From contig JAJDUZ010000053.1 of the NCBI GenBank assembly GCA_022826385.1, positions 1 through 64,000 of the forward strand: a stretch of DNA of 64,000 nt. The letters are read 5' to 3'. A program made the translations under genes and the position numbers. A model generated the notes under the pieces. It ran no database searches. It was not told where the DNA came from and saw only the letters and a list, made by a program, of their open reading frames with translations. The first letter of the stretch is position 1; each line of letters opens with the position of its first letter. Shown one piece after another: positions 50,944-59,359 of this stretch. This DNA is from Silicimonas sp. GTDB lineage: Bacteria; Pseudomonadota; Alphaproteobacteria; Rhodobacterales; Rhodobacteraceae.

Positions 50944-53024
50944 TCCAATGCTGGCGACTGGATGACAGTCGTCAGACCCTCGTTCTGGGAGCCACGCGCG
51001 AGCGTCTCGCCGAGGTCGTGTACTGGGGTGCGCGGCTGCCGGATACGCAGGATCTGACAACCCTTTATGAAGCGCATACGCTGGATGTCACCGGCGGGAT
51101 GCTGGATGCCAATCCCGAGATCTCGATCTGCCCTGAGGCCACCCGGACCTTTCCGGGGCAGCCCGGCCTGATCATGCGCGACACGGATGGCACGCCTTAT
51201 CTGCCGAAGTTCTGTCTGGCCGGGGTCGAGCAGGGCGAGAACCGTCTGGCGCTGACCTATACCGATCAGGCGGATGTGGTGACCTATGTCGCGTCCTACG
51301 CCATCGATCCTGACACCCACCTGATCGAGGCCGAAGCGCAGCTGAACGCGGTGCGTCCGGTGCATTTGCACTGGCTCGCGGCCCCGGTCTTCCCCGGCCC
51401 GCAGCTTTCGGACGAGATGATCGATGTCGCCGGGCGCTGGTGCGGCGAGTTCCAGTTCAACACGACGCCCTGGTCCCCCGGCATCCGCTATCGCGAGAAC
51501 CGCACAGGCCGGACGGGGCACGAGCATTTTCCGGGTCTTATCGTTCCCGTGCGTGGCGCGACGAACGCGCGGGGCGAGGCCTATGCCTTCCACTATGGAT
51601 GGTCGGGCGGGCACCGCATGGTGGCCGAGGAGTTGCCCGACGGGCGCCGTCAAATCCAGTTCGGTCACGCGGCCCGTGTCGAAAGCGCGCCCCGGACCGA
51701 GTTTCGGACGGGCAAGCTTTACGCGGTTTATTCGGATGACGGCCTGAATGGCTGCGCGGTTGCCTTCCAGCGGCATCTGCGTGACCGGATCGTGCAATTC
51801 CCTGATCCGGCGCGTCCGCGGCCTGTGCATTACAATTGCTGGGAAGCCGTCTATTTCCGCCATGACGTGGACGAGTTGAAAGACATCGCGACCCGCGCCG
51901 CCGATCTGGGGGCCGAACGTTTTGTGTTGGACGATGGCTGGTTCGGCAACCGCGACGACGACACCGCGGCGCTCGCCGACTGGGAGGTTGATGATCGGAA
52001 ATATCCCGACGGGCTCGACCCGCTGATCGAGCATATTCACGGGCTGGGCATGAGTTTCGGCATCTGGTTCGAGCCCGAGATGATCAACCCGAACTCGAAC
52101 ACCTTCCGCGCCAATCCGCATTGGGCGCTGGGCGCCGAGGATCAGATCCCCGGGCGTCAGCAGCGTGCGGTCGACATGGCAAACCCGGACGTGCGGGATT
52201 ACCTTTTTGATCGGATCAGCGCGATCCTTTCGGCCCATGCGATCGAGTACATCAAGTGGGACCACAACCGGGTTCTGCCGATGCCCGATGCCGAGCAGAC
52301 GCGGGGCACCTATGCGTTGTTGGACCGTCTGCGAAAGGCGCATCCGGACGTGGAAATCGAAAGCTGTGCCAGCGGTGGCGGGCGGATCGATTTCGGCATT
52401 CTGGGCCGGACGCATCGTGTGTGGCTGTCGGATTCGAACGATGCGCTTGAACGGTTGAAGATCCAGCACAATGCCTCGGTCTTCCTGCCGATGGCCGTGA
52501 CCGGCAGCCATGTCGGGCCACGGGTCTGCCACACCTCGGGGCGTGTCCTTGATATCCGGTTCCGCGCCTGGGTCGCAGCACAGCGGCATATGGGGTTCGA
52601 GATGGACCCGCGCGAATTGACCGATGACGAAGCGCATGTGCTGCGCGACGTGACCGGCTGGTGGAAGGCCAATCGCGACTGGCTGTTGCGGGCTGATATC
52701 CTGCGGCTCGACAGCCCCGATCCCAGTGTGATCGCGGAACAGCATCTGGCCGAGGATGGCTCGAAATTCGTGGTCTTCGCCGGCAAGGCCGACACCAGCG
52801 CCCAGATCGCGCCGCGTCCGTTGCGGCTGACCCGCGTGAGCCCCGACGTCATGTACGACATCCAGTTGAAGAATCGCGAGGATGTGGGCCATCTGTCGCG
52901 CGGGGCGCCGGCGCTGAAATACGGCTCGGTCCGGGTGAGCGGCGCTTACTTGATGAGCCATGGCCTGACCCTGCCGTGGAGCTTCCCGCAAACGATGTGG
53001 GTGATCGAAGGAAAACGTGTGTGA
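50940..53024 (+). CDS. Alpha-galactosidase, GH36
   Basis: A 694-residue GH36 enzyme that releases terminal alpha-galactose. The N-terminal beta-sandwich is followed by the catalytic barrel: PVHYNCWEAVYF, FVLDDGWFG and SFGIWFEPEMINPNS. The nucleophile lies in IKWDHNR (Asp441), and the acid/base region is LSDSNDA (around Asp498). A C-terminal beta domain closes the protein. No signal peptide, so it acts in the cytoplasm on imported substrate. ATG overlaps the permease stop (ATGA), and its own stop overlaps the GH42 start (GTGA). In a marine setting the substrate could be floridoside or isofloridoside (galactosylglycerols) as well as melibiose or raffinose; this is inference. Confidence 0.9.
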   Translation: MIQCWRLDDSRQTLVLGATRERLAEVVYWGARLPDTQDLTTLYEAHTLDVTGGMLDANPEISICPEATRTFPGQPGLIMRDTDGTPYLPKFCLAGVEQGENRLALTYTDQADVVTYVASYAIDPDTHLIEAEAQLNAVRPVHLHWLAAPVFPGPQLSDEMIDVAGRWCGEFQFNTTPWSPGIRYRENRTGRTGHEHFPGLIVPVRGATNARGEAYAFHYGWSGGHRMVAEELPDGRRQIQFGHAARVESAPRTEFRTGKLYAVYSDDGLNGCAVAFQRHLRDRIVQFPDPARPRPVHYNCWEAVYFRHDVDELKDIATRAADLGAERFVLDDGWFGNRDDDTAALADWEVDDRKYPDGLDPLIEHIHGLGMSFGIWFEPEMINPNSNTFRANPHWALGAEDQIPGRQQRAVDMANPDVRDYLFDRISAILSAHAIEYIKWDHNRVLPMPDAEQTRGTYALLDRLRKAHPDVEIESCASGGGRIDFGILGRTHRVWLSDSNDALERLKIQHNASVFLPMAVTGSHVGPRVCHTSGRVLDIRFRAWVAAQRHMGFEMDPRELTDDEAHVLRDVTGWWKANRDWLLRADILRLDSPDPSVIAEQHLAEDGSKFVVFAGKADTSAQIAPRPLRLTRVSPDVMYDIQLKNREDVGHLSRGAPALKYGSVRVSGAYLMSHGLTLPWSFPQTMWVIEGKRV

Positions 53025-54967
53025 AACGGACCCTTGGCGTCTGCTATTATCCCGAGCACTGGTCGCGCGACCTCTGGGAGGAGGACGCGCGCCGGATGGC
53101 CGCGCTTGGCCTGACATGGGTTCGCATCGGTGAGTTCGCGTGGTCCCGGCTCGAGGCGGTCGAGGGCACGTACACGTTCGAGTGGCTGGACGAGGCGATT
53201 GCCGTTCTGAAAGCCGCCGGTCTGAAGGTTGTGCTGGGCACGCCGACCGCGACGCCGCCCCGCTGGATGGTCGACAAATACCCCGACATGCTGGCCCGCG
53301 ATGTCGAAGGGCGCGACCGCAAGTTCGGCTCGCGGCGGCACTATTGCTTCAGCCACGAAGGCTACAAGGCCGAGTGCGCCCGGATCGTCACCGCACTGGC
53401 CGAGCGGTATGGCGGGGGGGCGATTTCTTCAAAAGAAATCGATCCGAATTCTTTTGAAGAATTCGGCTCCGTCGACGCGTGGCAGACCGACAATGAATAC
53501 GGCTGCCATGACACCACGCTGTCCTATTCCGACGCCGCGCAGGAGGCGTTTCGTGGCTGGCTGGCGCGGCGCTATAACGGGATCGAGGCGCTGAATGCAG
53601 CCTGGGGCAATGTCTTCTGGTCGATGGACTATGCCAGCTTCGACGACATCGACTTGCCCAACCTGACCGTGACCGAGCCGAACCCGGCGCACGTCATGGC
53701 GTTCCGACGGTTTTCGTCCGATCAGGTCGTGGCCTTCAACAAACTGCAGGCCGACATCATCCGCCAGCATTCCGATGCGCCGATTGCGCACAACTATATG
53801 GGCCGGGTGACCGAGTTTGACCATTTCGACGTGGGCGACGATCTGGATATCGCGTCATGGGACAGCTATCCGCTGGGGTTTCTGGAAGATCGCGTCGGGG
53901 CCGATGCCGCGCGACAGACGGCCTATGCCCGGCAGGGGGATCCTGATTTTCAGGCGTTTCACCACGATCTTTACCGCGCCGTTGGCAAGGGTCGTTGGTG
54001 GGTGATGGAGCAGCAACCGGGCCCGGTGAACTGGGCGCCTTACAACCCCGAGCCGCTGCCGGGCATGGTCCGGCTCTGGTCGTGGGAAGCGTTTGCGCAT
54101 GGGGCCGAAGCGGTCTGCTATTTTCGCTGGCGGCAAGCGCCCTTCGCGCAGGAACAGATGCATGCGGGCCTCCTCCGCCCGGATTCGGTCGAGGCGCAGG
54201 GGTTCGCGGAAGCCTCTGACGTTGCACAAGAATTGGCCGAGGCGCCCGAGGTGAGTGTGGCAAAAGCGCCGGTTGCTTTGGTCTTCGACTATGCCGCCGA
54301 ATGGGGGTGGGAGATCCAGCCACACGGGGCAGGGAACAGCTATTTCGGGCTGGTCTTCGACACCTATGCAGCGCTCAGGCGGCTTGGCCTGTCGATCGAC
54401 ATTGTGCCGGCCGAGGCTGACGCCATCGCGGGCTACAAGCTTATCCTTGCCCCCGGCCTTTTGACGCCCGAGCCCGCGTTTCTCTCGGCGCTTGGCAAAA
54501 GCGGGGCCGAGGTGATCCTTGGCCCGCGTTTCGGCGCGCGCACGGCAGACATGTCGACGCCCGTGCCCTTGCCGCCCGCCGTGCCGGGTTTGGATGTGAC
54601 CGTGGCGCAGGTCGAAAGCCTGCGGCCCGGCTTGGAAATTCCACTCGCCAAAGGCGGCCATGTGACCCGGCACCGGGATGTGCTGGCGGGCTTCACGCCG
54701 GTGATGGAAGAAACCGAAGACGGGCAGGCGGTCATGGTCGAACAGGACGGGCTGGCCTATCTGGGCGGCTGGCTTGATGACGAGGCGATGGGCCGGGTGC
54801 TGGGCGCGGCGTGCTCACGCGCCGGGATCGCGACCCTGCAGATGCCGGAAGGCGTGCGGTGCCGCGAGACGGAAACCGAACGCTTCTGGTTCAACTATGG
54901 GTCAACCGCGGCGCAGATCGGCGATCAGGAATTGCCGCCCGCGGGCGTGCTGCGCGAGACGCTCTGA
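53021..54967 (+). CDS. Beta-galactosidase, GH42, with an in-frame repeat insertion
   Basis: A 648-residue GH42 enzyme from a GTG at 53021 that overlaps the GH36 stop, with GAAGGA upstream. GH42 blocks: GVCYYPEHW, MVDKYPDMLARD, DAWQTDNEYGCHD (acid/base Glu159), and WVMEQQPGPVNWAPYN (nucleophile Glu330). A central trimerisation domain and C-terminal beta domain follow. Between ERYG (residue 131) and VDAWQTDNEYG, where relatives have about four residues, it has nineteen. The extra ~15 residues (ISSKEIDPNSFEEFG, 135-149) are encoded exactly by the double-hairpin repeat at 53421-53466. Reading frame is kept and both catalytic Glu are present, but the insertion ends ten residues from the acid/base. 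Confidence 0.88.
   Translation: MKRTLGVCYYPEHWSRDLWEEDARRMAALGLTWVRIGEFAWSRLEAVEGTYTFEWLDEAIAVLKAAGLKVVLGTPTATPPRWMVDKYPDMLARDVEGRDRKFGSRRHYCFSHEGYKAECARIVTALAERYGGGAISSKEIDPNSFEEFGSVDAWQTDNEYGCHDTTLSYSDAAQEAFRGWLARRYNGIEALNAAWGNVFWSMDYASFDDIDLPNLTVTEPNPAHVMAFRRFSSDQVVAFNKLQADIIRQHSDAPIAHNYMGRVTEFDHFDVGDDLDIASWDSYPLGFLEDRVGADAARQTAYARQGDPDFQAFHHDLYRAVGKGRWWVMEQQPGPVNWAPYNPEPLPGMVRLWSWEAFAHGAEAVCYFRWRQAPFAQEQMHAGLLRPDSVEAQGFAEASDVAQELAEAPEVSVAKAPVALVFDYAAEWGWEIQPHGAGNSYFGLVFDTYAALRRLGLSIDIVPAEADAIAGYKLILAPGLLTPEPAFLSALGKSGAEVILGPRFGARTADMSTPVPLPPAVPGLDVTVAQVESLRPGLEIPLAKGGHVTRHRDVLAGFTPVMEETEDGQAVMVEQDGLAYLGGWLDDEAMGRVLGAACSRAGIATLQMPEGVRCRETETERFWFNYGSTAAQIGDQELPPAGVLRETL
53421..53466. repeat. 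AT-rich double-hairpin element inserted in the GH42 coding sequence
   Basis: CGATTTCTT-CAA-AAGAAATCG (9-3-9), the spacer AT, then CCGAATTCTT-TTG-AAGAATTCGG (10-3-10). It is the reverse-orientation counterpart of the intergenic copy at 45660-45705. It is locally AT-rich in a GC-rich gene and codes for a peptide absent from GH42 relatives. Confidence 0.82.
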
Positions 54968-54972
54968 CGTCA

Positions 54973-55902
54973 CTACCAGTCGAAAGCGGGTGCGACGACG
55001 CGCCGACCCAGCGTGAAGGCATCGGCCACGTGGCGCATTGGCGCCAGATCGACCTCGGACGCGCCTGACGCGATCAGTTCGGCAAAACGGGCATAGAGCC
55101 TGCGATACTCGGCGTCTTCTCCGGCAACGGGTTCGCCATTCTCGGGCACGAACCGGGCGCCGCCTTCCGACAGGGTTGCGTTGCCCTCCGAAGTCTCGAT
55201 CTCGACCGTCCAGCGCGGTTCGCCCTGTTCGAGCCAATCGAAGCTGGCGGTCACATCGGCGCCGCCGGCATCGGCAAAGACCAGTTCGGCGGCAATGGGC
55301 GTGTCGCGGTTCTCGGGGAAATGCAATTCGGCCGACGCCAGATGAACCGGCGCGGGCAGAATGGCGGTCATCACCGACAGCGCATTGATGCCGGGGTCGA
55401 AGACCCCAAGGCCACCGGCCTCCCAGATCCAGTCCTGACCGGGATGCCAATAGCGCACGTCTTCCTTCCACGTGATCCGCACCGCCGTCAGCGTCTTGTC
55501 TTTCAGCCAGTCGCGGGCGGCATCCACCGCCGCCGCTTCGCGCGAGTGCCATGTCGCAAAGAGCGTGACGCCATTTGCCTTGGCCAGCGCTTCCAGCGCG
55601 TGCACTTCGCTCAGCGTCGCGCCCGGCGGTTTTTCCAACATCACGTGCTTGCCCGCGCGCAAGGCAAGGGCGGCGTCGTGATAGCGGGCCTGCGGCGGCG
55701 TGGCGAGGGACACGGCCTCGATCTCGGGCCGTTCCTGCAGCAGCGCGTCAAGGCTTTGGAAGGCGTCGACGCCGTCCACAACCGCGTTGACGTTGCGGCT
55801 GGCGGTGGCGCCAAGCGTCAGGCCGGGGGTGTCGGCGATGGACGGAATATGCTGGTCGCGGGCGATTTTGCCGATGCCGACAAGGGCGAGGGAGAGGCTC
55901 AT
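54973..55902 (-). CDS. Gfo/Idh/MocA-family dehydrogenase, probable D-galactose 1-dehydrogenase
   Basis: A 309-residue protein from the ATG at 55902 (GGAGACC upstream). The Rossmann motif is LALVGIGKIARDQHIPSI, the Lys of the EKPPGATLSE motif is present, and GQDWIWEAGGLGVFDPGINALSV marks the substrate domain. The family includes the D-galactose 1-dehydrogenases that open the De Ley-Doudoroff route (galactose to galactonolactone). Convergent with GH42, five bases away. The identity is supported by the adjacent alpha- and beta-galactosidases. Downstream enzymes of galactonate use are not in the window. Confidence 0.75.
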   Translation of the reverse strand: MSLSLALVGIGKIARDQHIPSIADTPGLTLGATASRNVNAVVDGVDAFQSLDALLQERPEIEAVSLATPPQARYHDAALALRAGKHVMLEKPPGATLSEVHALEALAKANGVTLFATWHSREAAAVDAARDWLKDKTLTAVRITWKEDVRYWHPGQDWIWEAGGLGVFDPGINALSVMTAILPAPVHLASAELHFPENRDTPIAAELVFADAGGADVTASFDWLEQGEPRWTVEIETSEGNATLSEGGARFVPENGEPVAGEDAEYRRLYARFAELIASGASEVDLAPMRHVADAFTLGRRVVAPAFDW

Positions 55903-56151
55903 TTCGGGTCTCCGTTTTTGCTGTTTGTCCTTCGCATGACGACGCCTCGGCAGCAAGGCGCGCGGTGCCGATTCGCCCTTGTTCCATTGCAAGTTTTGCC
56001 GGATTGGCGCGCCTTCGCTGACACCGTGTGGCGGCGGTGTCGTTTTTGGACCGTCACAGGTTCAAACGCGACGTCCTTGGGGCCTTGCTTCAACTTCGGA
56101 TTGACGGACGCGATCTTCGCGCTCACTTTCGCCAGTCAGGGAGGACATCGG

Positions 56152-56904
56152 GTGATCGCAACTCGGATCAGAGCCATGGGCCACGGGGCCTGGATCGCGC
56201 TGTTCAGCGGCGGTCTGCTGCTGTGGGCGCTTCTGTTCCTGATGGCGGTCCCGAATGCCGAGATCATGGCGGGCGGTGTCAGCTTTATCGAAGCGATCTG
56301 CAGCGTGACGCCGGGCGCCGCCGGGTGGGCGACCGCGTTCCTGATGTGGGGGGTGATGAGCGCCGCGATGATGGCACCGACCGCCTTGCCTGCCTTTGCC
56401 ACCTTCGACGATCTGCCGGGGACAACGCCGCGCGGCCTGATGCAGCTGGTCGGCGGTTATCTGGTGATTTGGACGGGGTTCGCTCTGGTTGCCGCCGCGC
56501 TGCAGGTTGCGCTGGCCGGGGCCGGTCTGATCGGGGCCTTGGGCCAGAGCCAGACGGTCTGGCTAACAGCGGCGCTGTTCGGTGTCGCGGGGGCCTATCA
56601 GTTCAGCACGCTCAAAGAGGCCTGCCTGTCGCGTTGTCGCGCGCCGCTGGCCTTCTTCATGCAGCACTGGGCCGAGGGACCGTTCCGGAACGGTCTGCGG
56701 CTGGGTGCCGATTGCCTGGGCTGTTGCTGGGCGCTGATGCTGCTGGCCTTTGTCGGCGGCACGATGAATCTTGCCTTCATGGGGCTGGCTATGCTTCTGA
56801 TGGCGCTTGAGAAACTGCCTGACCTTGGTCGGCATATCACACGTCCGTTGGGGTGGGGGCTGATTGCGCTCGCGCTCCTCACACCCCTATCCACGCTGAT
56901 CTGA
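56152..56904 (+). CDS. DUF2182 integral membrane protein
   Basis: A 250-residue protein from a GTG at 56152 (GGGAGGACATCGG upstream); the much longer open frame upstream is antisense to the galactose dehydrogenase gene. About six to seven hydrophobic segments. Family features: WGVMSAAMMAPTALP, QFSTLKEACLSRCRAP (paired Cys), RLGADCLGCCWALMLLAFVGGTMNL and MALEKLPDLG. The conserved Met, Cys and Asp residues in the membrane suggest metal handling, but the function is not established. It lies 13 bp before the DUF1326 gene. Confidence 0.8.
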   Translation: MIATRIRAMGHGAWIALFSGGLLLWALLFLMAVPNAEIMAGGVSFIEAICSVTPGAAGWATAFLMWGVMSAAMMAPTALPAFATFDDLPGTTPRGLMQLVGGYLVIWTGFALVAAALQVALAGAGLIGALGQSQTVWLTAALFGVAGAYQFSTLKEACLSRCRAPLAFFMQHWAEGPFRNGLRLGADCLGCCWALMLLAFVGGTMNLAFMGLAMLLMALEKLPDLGRHITRPLGWGLIALALLTPLSTLI

Positions 56905-56917
56905 AGGAGCACGGCCC

Positions 56918-57544
56918 ATGGCGCTGGACACCACATTGACCCCCTGGACCATCAAAGGCGAACTGATCCTGAACTGTAACTGCACGGTCTTCTGTCCCTG
57001 CGTCGTGTCGCTGGGCCAGCACCCGCCGACCGAGGGCTATTGCCAGGCGTGGTCGGGCGTGCGGATCGACGAGGGCGCCTATGGCGATGTCGATCTCTCG
57101 GGCCTGAATGTCGGCCTTGTGCTGGAAATTCCCGGCCTGATGGCGCGCGGCAACTGGAAGGCGGCAGCCTATATCGACGACCGCGCCAGCGACGCGGCTT
57201 ATGACGCGCTGGTCGCGATCTTCAGCGGGCAGGCGCGGGGCACCACCGGGCTTTTCAGCATTCTGGTCAGCGAGTTTCTGGGCGCTGAACGGGCCGAGGT
57301 CAGCTACGAGACCGAGGGCAAGGAACGCCGCCTGATGGTGGGCAAGAAGATCCAAGGCTCGGTCGTGCCGGTCGAGGGCAACGGTGGCGAAGACATCGTG
57401 GTCACCAACACGCAATACTGGATGGGGCCGGATATCACCGTGGCCACCGCCACGAAGGGCCGGGTCCGGGCGCATGGCCGGGTCTGGGACTTCGACGGTC
57501 GCTCGGCCGAGATTTGCCAGATTGACTGGCACGGGCCCAAATAA
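56918..57544 (+). CDS. DUF1326 protein
   Basis: A 208-residue soluble protein with the family's hallmark cysteine cluster near the N-terminus (NCNCTVFCPC, residues 19-28) followed by QAWSGVRIDEGAYGDVDLSGLNV. No signal peptide. DUF1326 genes are often next to DUF2182 genes, as here, so the two probably work together, possibly with the Cys cluster receiving a metal from the membrane protein (inference). AAGGAGC precedes the start. Confidence 0.82.
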   Translation: MALDTTLTPWTIKGELILNCNCTVFCPCVVSLGQHPPTEGYCQAWSGVRIDEGAYGDVDLSGLNVGLVLEIPGLMARGNWKAAAYIDDRASDAAYDALVAIFSGQARGTTGLFSILVSEFLGAERAEVSYETEGKERRLMVGKKIQGSVVPVEGNGGEDIVVTNTQYWMGPDITVATATKGRVRAHGRVWDFDGRSAEICQIDWHGPK

Positions 57545-57588
57545 GGGACGCAACCTGCCGGGCGTTTTGACAGAAGTCAAAGCGCCTT

Positions 57589-57616
57589 CGCCCTCCCACA
57601 CCTATCATGGAGGGCG
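57589..57616 (+). terminator. Stem-loop after the DUF1326 gene
   Basis: CGCCCTCC/GGAGGGCG, an 8-bp stem with a 12-base loop, followed by ATTTCT. It lies 45 bases past the DUF1326 stop. A plausible weak terminator; the rest of the gap up to 57756 shows only the AGAGGAGG ribosome binding site of the next gene. Confidence 0.5.
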
Positions 57617-57756
57617 ATTTCTAAAGTGCCTGCAAAGGTTTGCGCGTGAAACGCCGGTTTTTGCAGACCCTGCCGCAGTTGCCCGTGGCGCAGACGTGAC
57701 AAGGACAGGCACCGCCCGAAGAACCGCGGGCCCGTCCACCAAAGAGGAGGACCGAC

Positions 57757-59358
57757 ATGCGCGAGCATTTCGAAGCTTTGGATCAATGCGCGGCCAATTT
57801 CGTGCCGCTCAGCCCGATTTCGTTTCTGAACCGTGCGGCGGATGTCTTTGCCGGGGAAACGGCGGTTGTCTATGGCGACCAGCGCCGGACATGGGCGGAA
57901 ACCGCAGCGCGCATTCGGCGGGTCGCCGGGGGCCTTCGGGCCAAGGGCATCGGGCTTGGCGACACGGTCAGTGTCATCGCGCCGAACATTCCCGAGCTCT
58001 TCGAACTGCACTATGCCGTGCCGCTGACGGGGGGCGTGCTGGGCGCGATCAACACGCGGCTGGAACCCGAAACCATCGGCTATATCCTTGAGCATTCCGA
58101 CAGCAAGCTGGTGATCGTCGACACCGAATTGCGCGCTCTTGTGGACGCGGCCATGGCCGGTGCCGGGCTGGCGCTGGAGGTGATCGAGATCGCCGATACC
58201 GGGCCTGCGCCAACCGGGGCGACCTATGACGATCTGGCAACCTCCAAGCCGCTGACCGAGGAAGGTCTGCCCGCCGATGAATGGCAGGCGATCGCGATCA
58301 ACTATACGTCTGGCACCTCGGGCCGTCCGAAGGGCGTCGTCTATCACCACCGGGGCGCTTACATGATGGCGATGGGCACGGCGGCGGCTTGGCCTCTGTC
58401 CTATGGCGCGTCCTATCTCTCGGTGGTGCCGATGTTCCACTGCAACGGCTGGTGCCACCCGTGGGCGACACCGATCAACGGTGCCAAGATGGTGTTCACC
58501 CGGGTCCCCGAGCCGGCGCGCCTGTTCGAGGCCATCGCGCAGGAAAAGGTGACGCATTTCGGGGCGGCGCCCGTGGTGTTGCAGATGATGGCCGAAAGCG
58601 ATCTGGCCCCGTCCGCCCCCTTCGATCCGCCGATCAACGTGTTCACCGCCGGGGCCCCACCGCCGCCTGCGATCCTTGAAAAGACAGCGGCGATGGGAAT
58701 GGAGGTCATGCATGTCTATGGTCTGACCGAAACCTATGGCCATATCTCGCAATGCATTCCGCAATCCAACTGGGCCGGGCTCGATGCGGCGGGCGAGGCC
58801 GAGGCGCGGGCGCGTCAGGGCGTGGCTTTCCCGATGGTCGAGCCGGTCGAGGTCGTCGACCGCGAGGCCGACGCGCCGGTGCCGCGCGATGCCGAAACGC
58901 AGGGCGAGATCGCCATTCGCGGCAACACGGTGATGAAGGGCTATTACAAGAATCCCGAAGCCACCGCCGAGGCGTTCAAGGGCGGCAAGTTCTGGTCGGG
59001 CGATGCGGCGGTCATGCATGACGACGCTTACGTCAAGATCAAGGACCGGCTGAAGGATGTCATCATCTCGGGCGGCGAGAATGTCTCGTCGGTCGAGGTC
59101 GAAGGCATGCTCTATCGTCACCCGGATGTGCAAACGGCGGCTGTCGTGGCGGAACCGCACGAGAAATGGGGCGAGGTGCCCTGCGCCTTTGTCGAGTTGC
59201 GCGAGGGGGCGACGGCCAGCGAGGACGATATCATGACCTTCTGCAAAGAGCGGTTGGCCGGGTTCAAGGCGCCGAAGCGCGTGGTCTTCACGGACATTCC
59301 GAAGACCTCGACCGGCAAGATACAGAAATTCAAACTGCGCGAGATGTTGGGAGCCTGA
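57757..59358 (+). CDS. dmdB: Acyl-CoA synthetase, probable 3-methylmercaptopropionate-CoA ligase
   Basis: A 533-residue ANL-family ligase. AMP-binding motif NYTSGTSGRPKGVVYHHRG, then MFHCNGWCHPW, YGLTETYG, WSGDAAVMHDDAYVKIKDRLKDVIISGGENVSSVEVE and the C-terminal catalytic Lys in KTSTGKIQKF are intact. DmdB converts methylmercaptopropionate, the product of DMSP demethylation, to its CoA thioester. The dmdA gene begins one base after its stop, which supports the specific assignment; a general medium-chain acyl-CoA ligase is the alternative. AGAGGAGG precedes the start. Confidence 0.78.
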   Translation: MREHFEALDQCAANFVPLSPISFLNRAADVFAGETAVVYGDQRRTWAETAARIRRVAGGLRAKGIGLGDTVSVIAPNIPELFELHYAVPLTGGVLGAINTRLEPETIGYILEHSDSKLVIVDTELRALVDAAMAGAGLALEVIEIADTGPAPTGATYDDLATSKPLTEEGLPADEWQAIAINYTSGTSGRPKGVVYHHRGAYMMAMGTAAAWPLSYGASYLSVVPMFHCNGWCHPWATPINGAKMVFTRVPEPARLFEAIAQEKVTHFGAAPVVLQMMAESDLAPSAPFDPPINVFTAGAPPPPAILEKTAAMGMEVMHVYGLTETYGHISQCIPQSNWAGLDAAGEAEARARQGVAFPMVEPVEVVDREADAPVPRDAETQGEIAIRGNTVMKGYYKNPEATAEAFKGGKFWSGDAAVMHDDAYVKIKDRLKDVIISGGENVSSVEVEGMLYRHPDVQTAAVVAEPHEKWGEVPCAFVELREGATASEDDIMTFCKERLAGFKAPKRVVFTDIPKTSTGKIQKFKLREMLGA

Positions 59359-59359
59359 G

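Noticed and set aside
50517-53117. Very long open frame on the minus strand, antisense to the GH36 gene
   Set aside because: The plus-strand GH36 enzyme has full family motifs; long antisense frames are expected in high-GC coding DNA and this one has low-complexity Arg/His/Gly-rich sequence.
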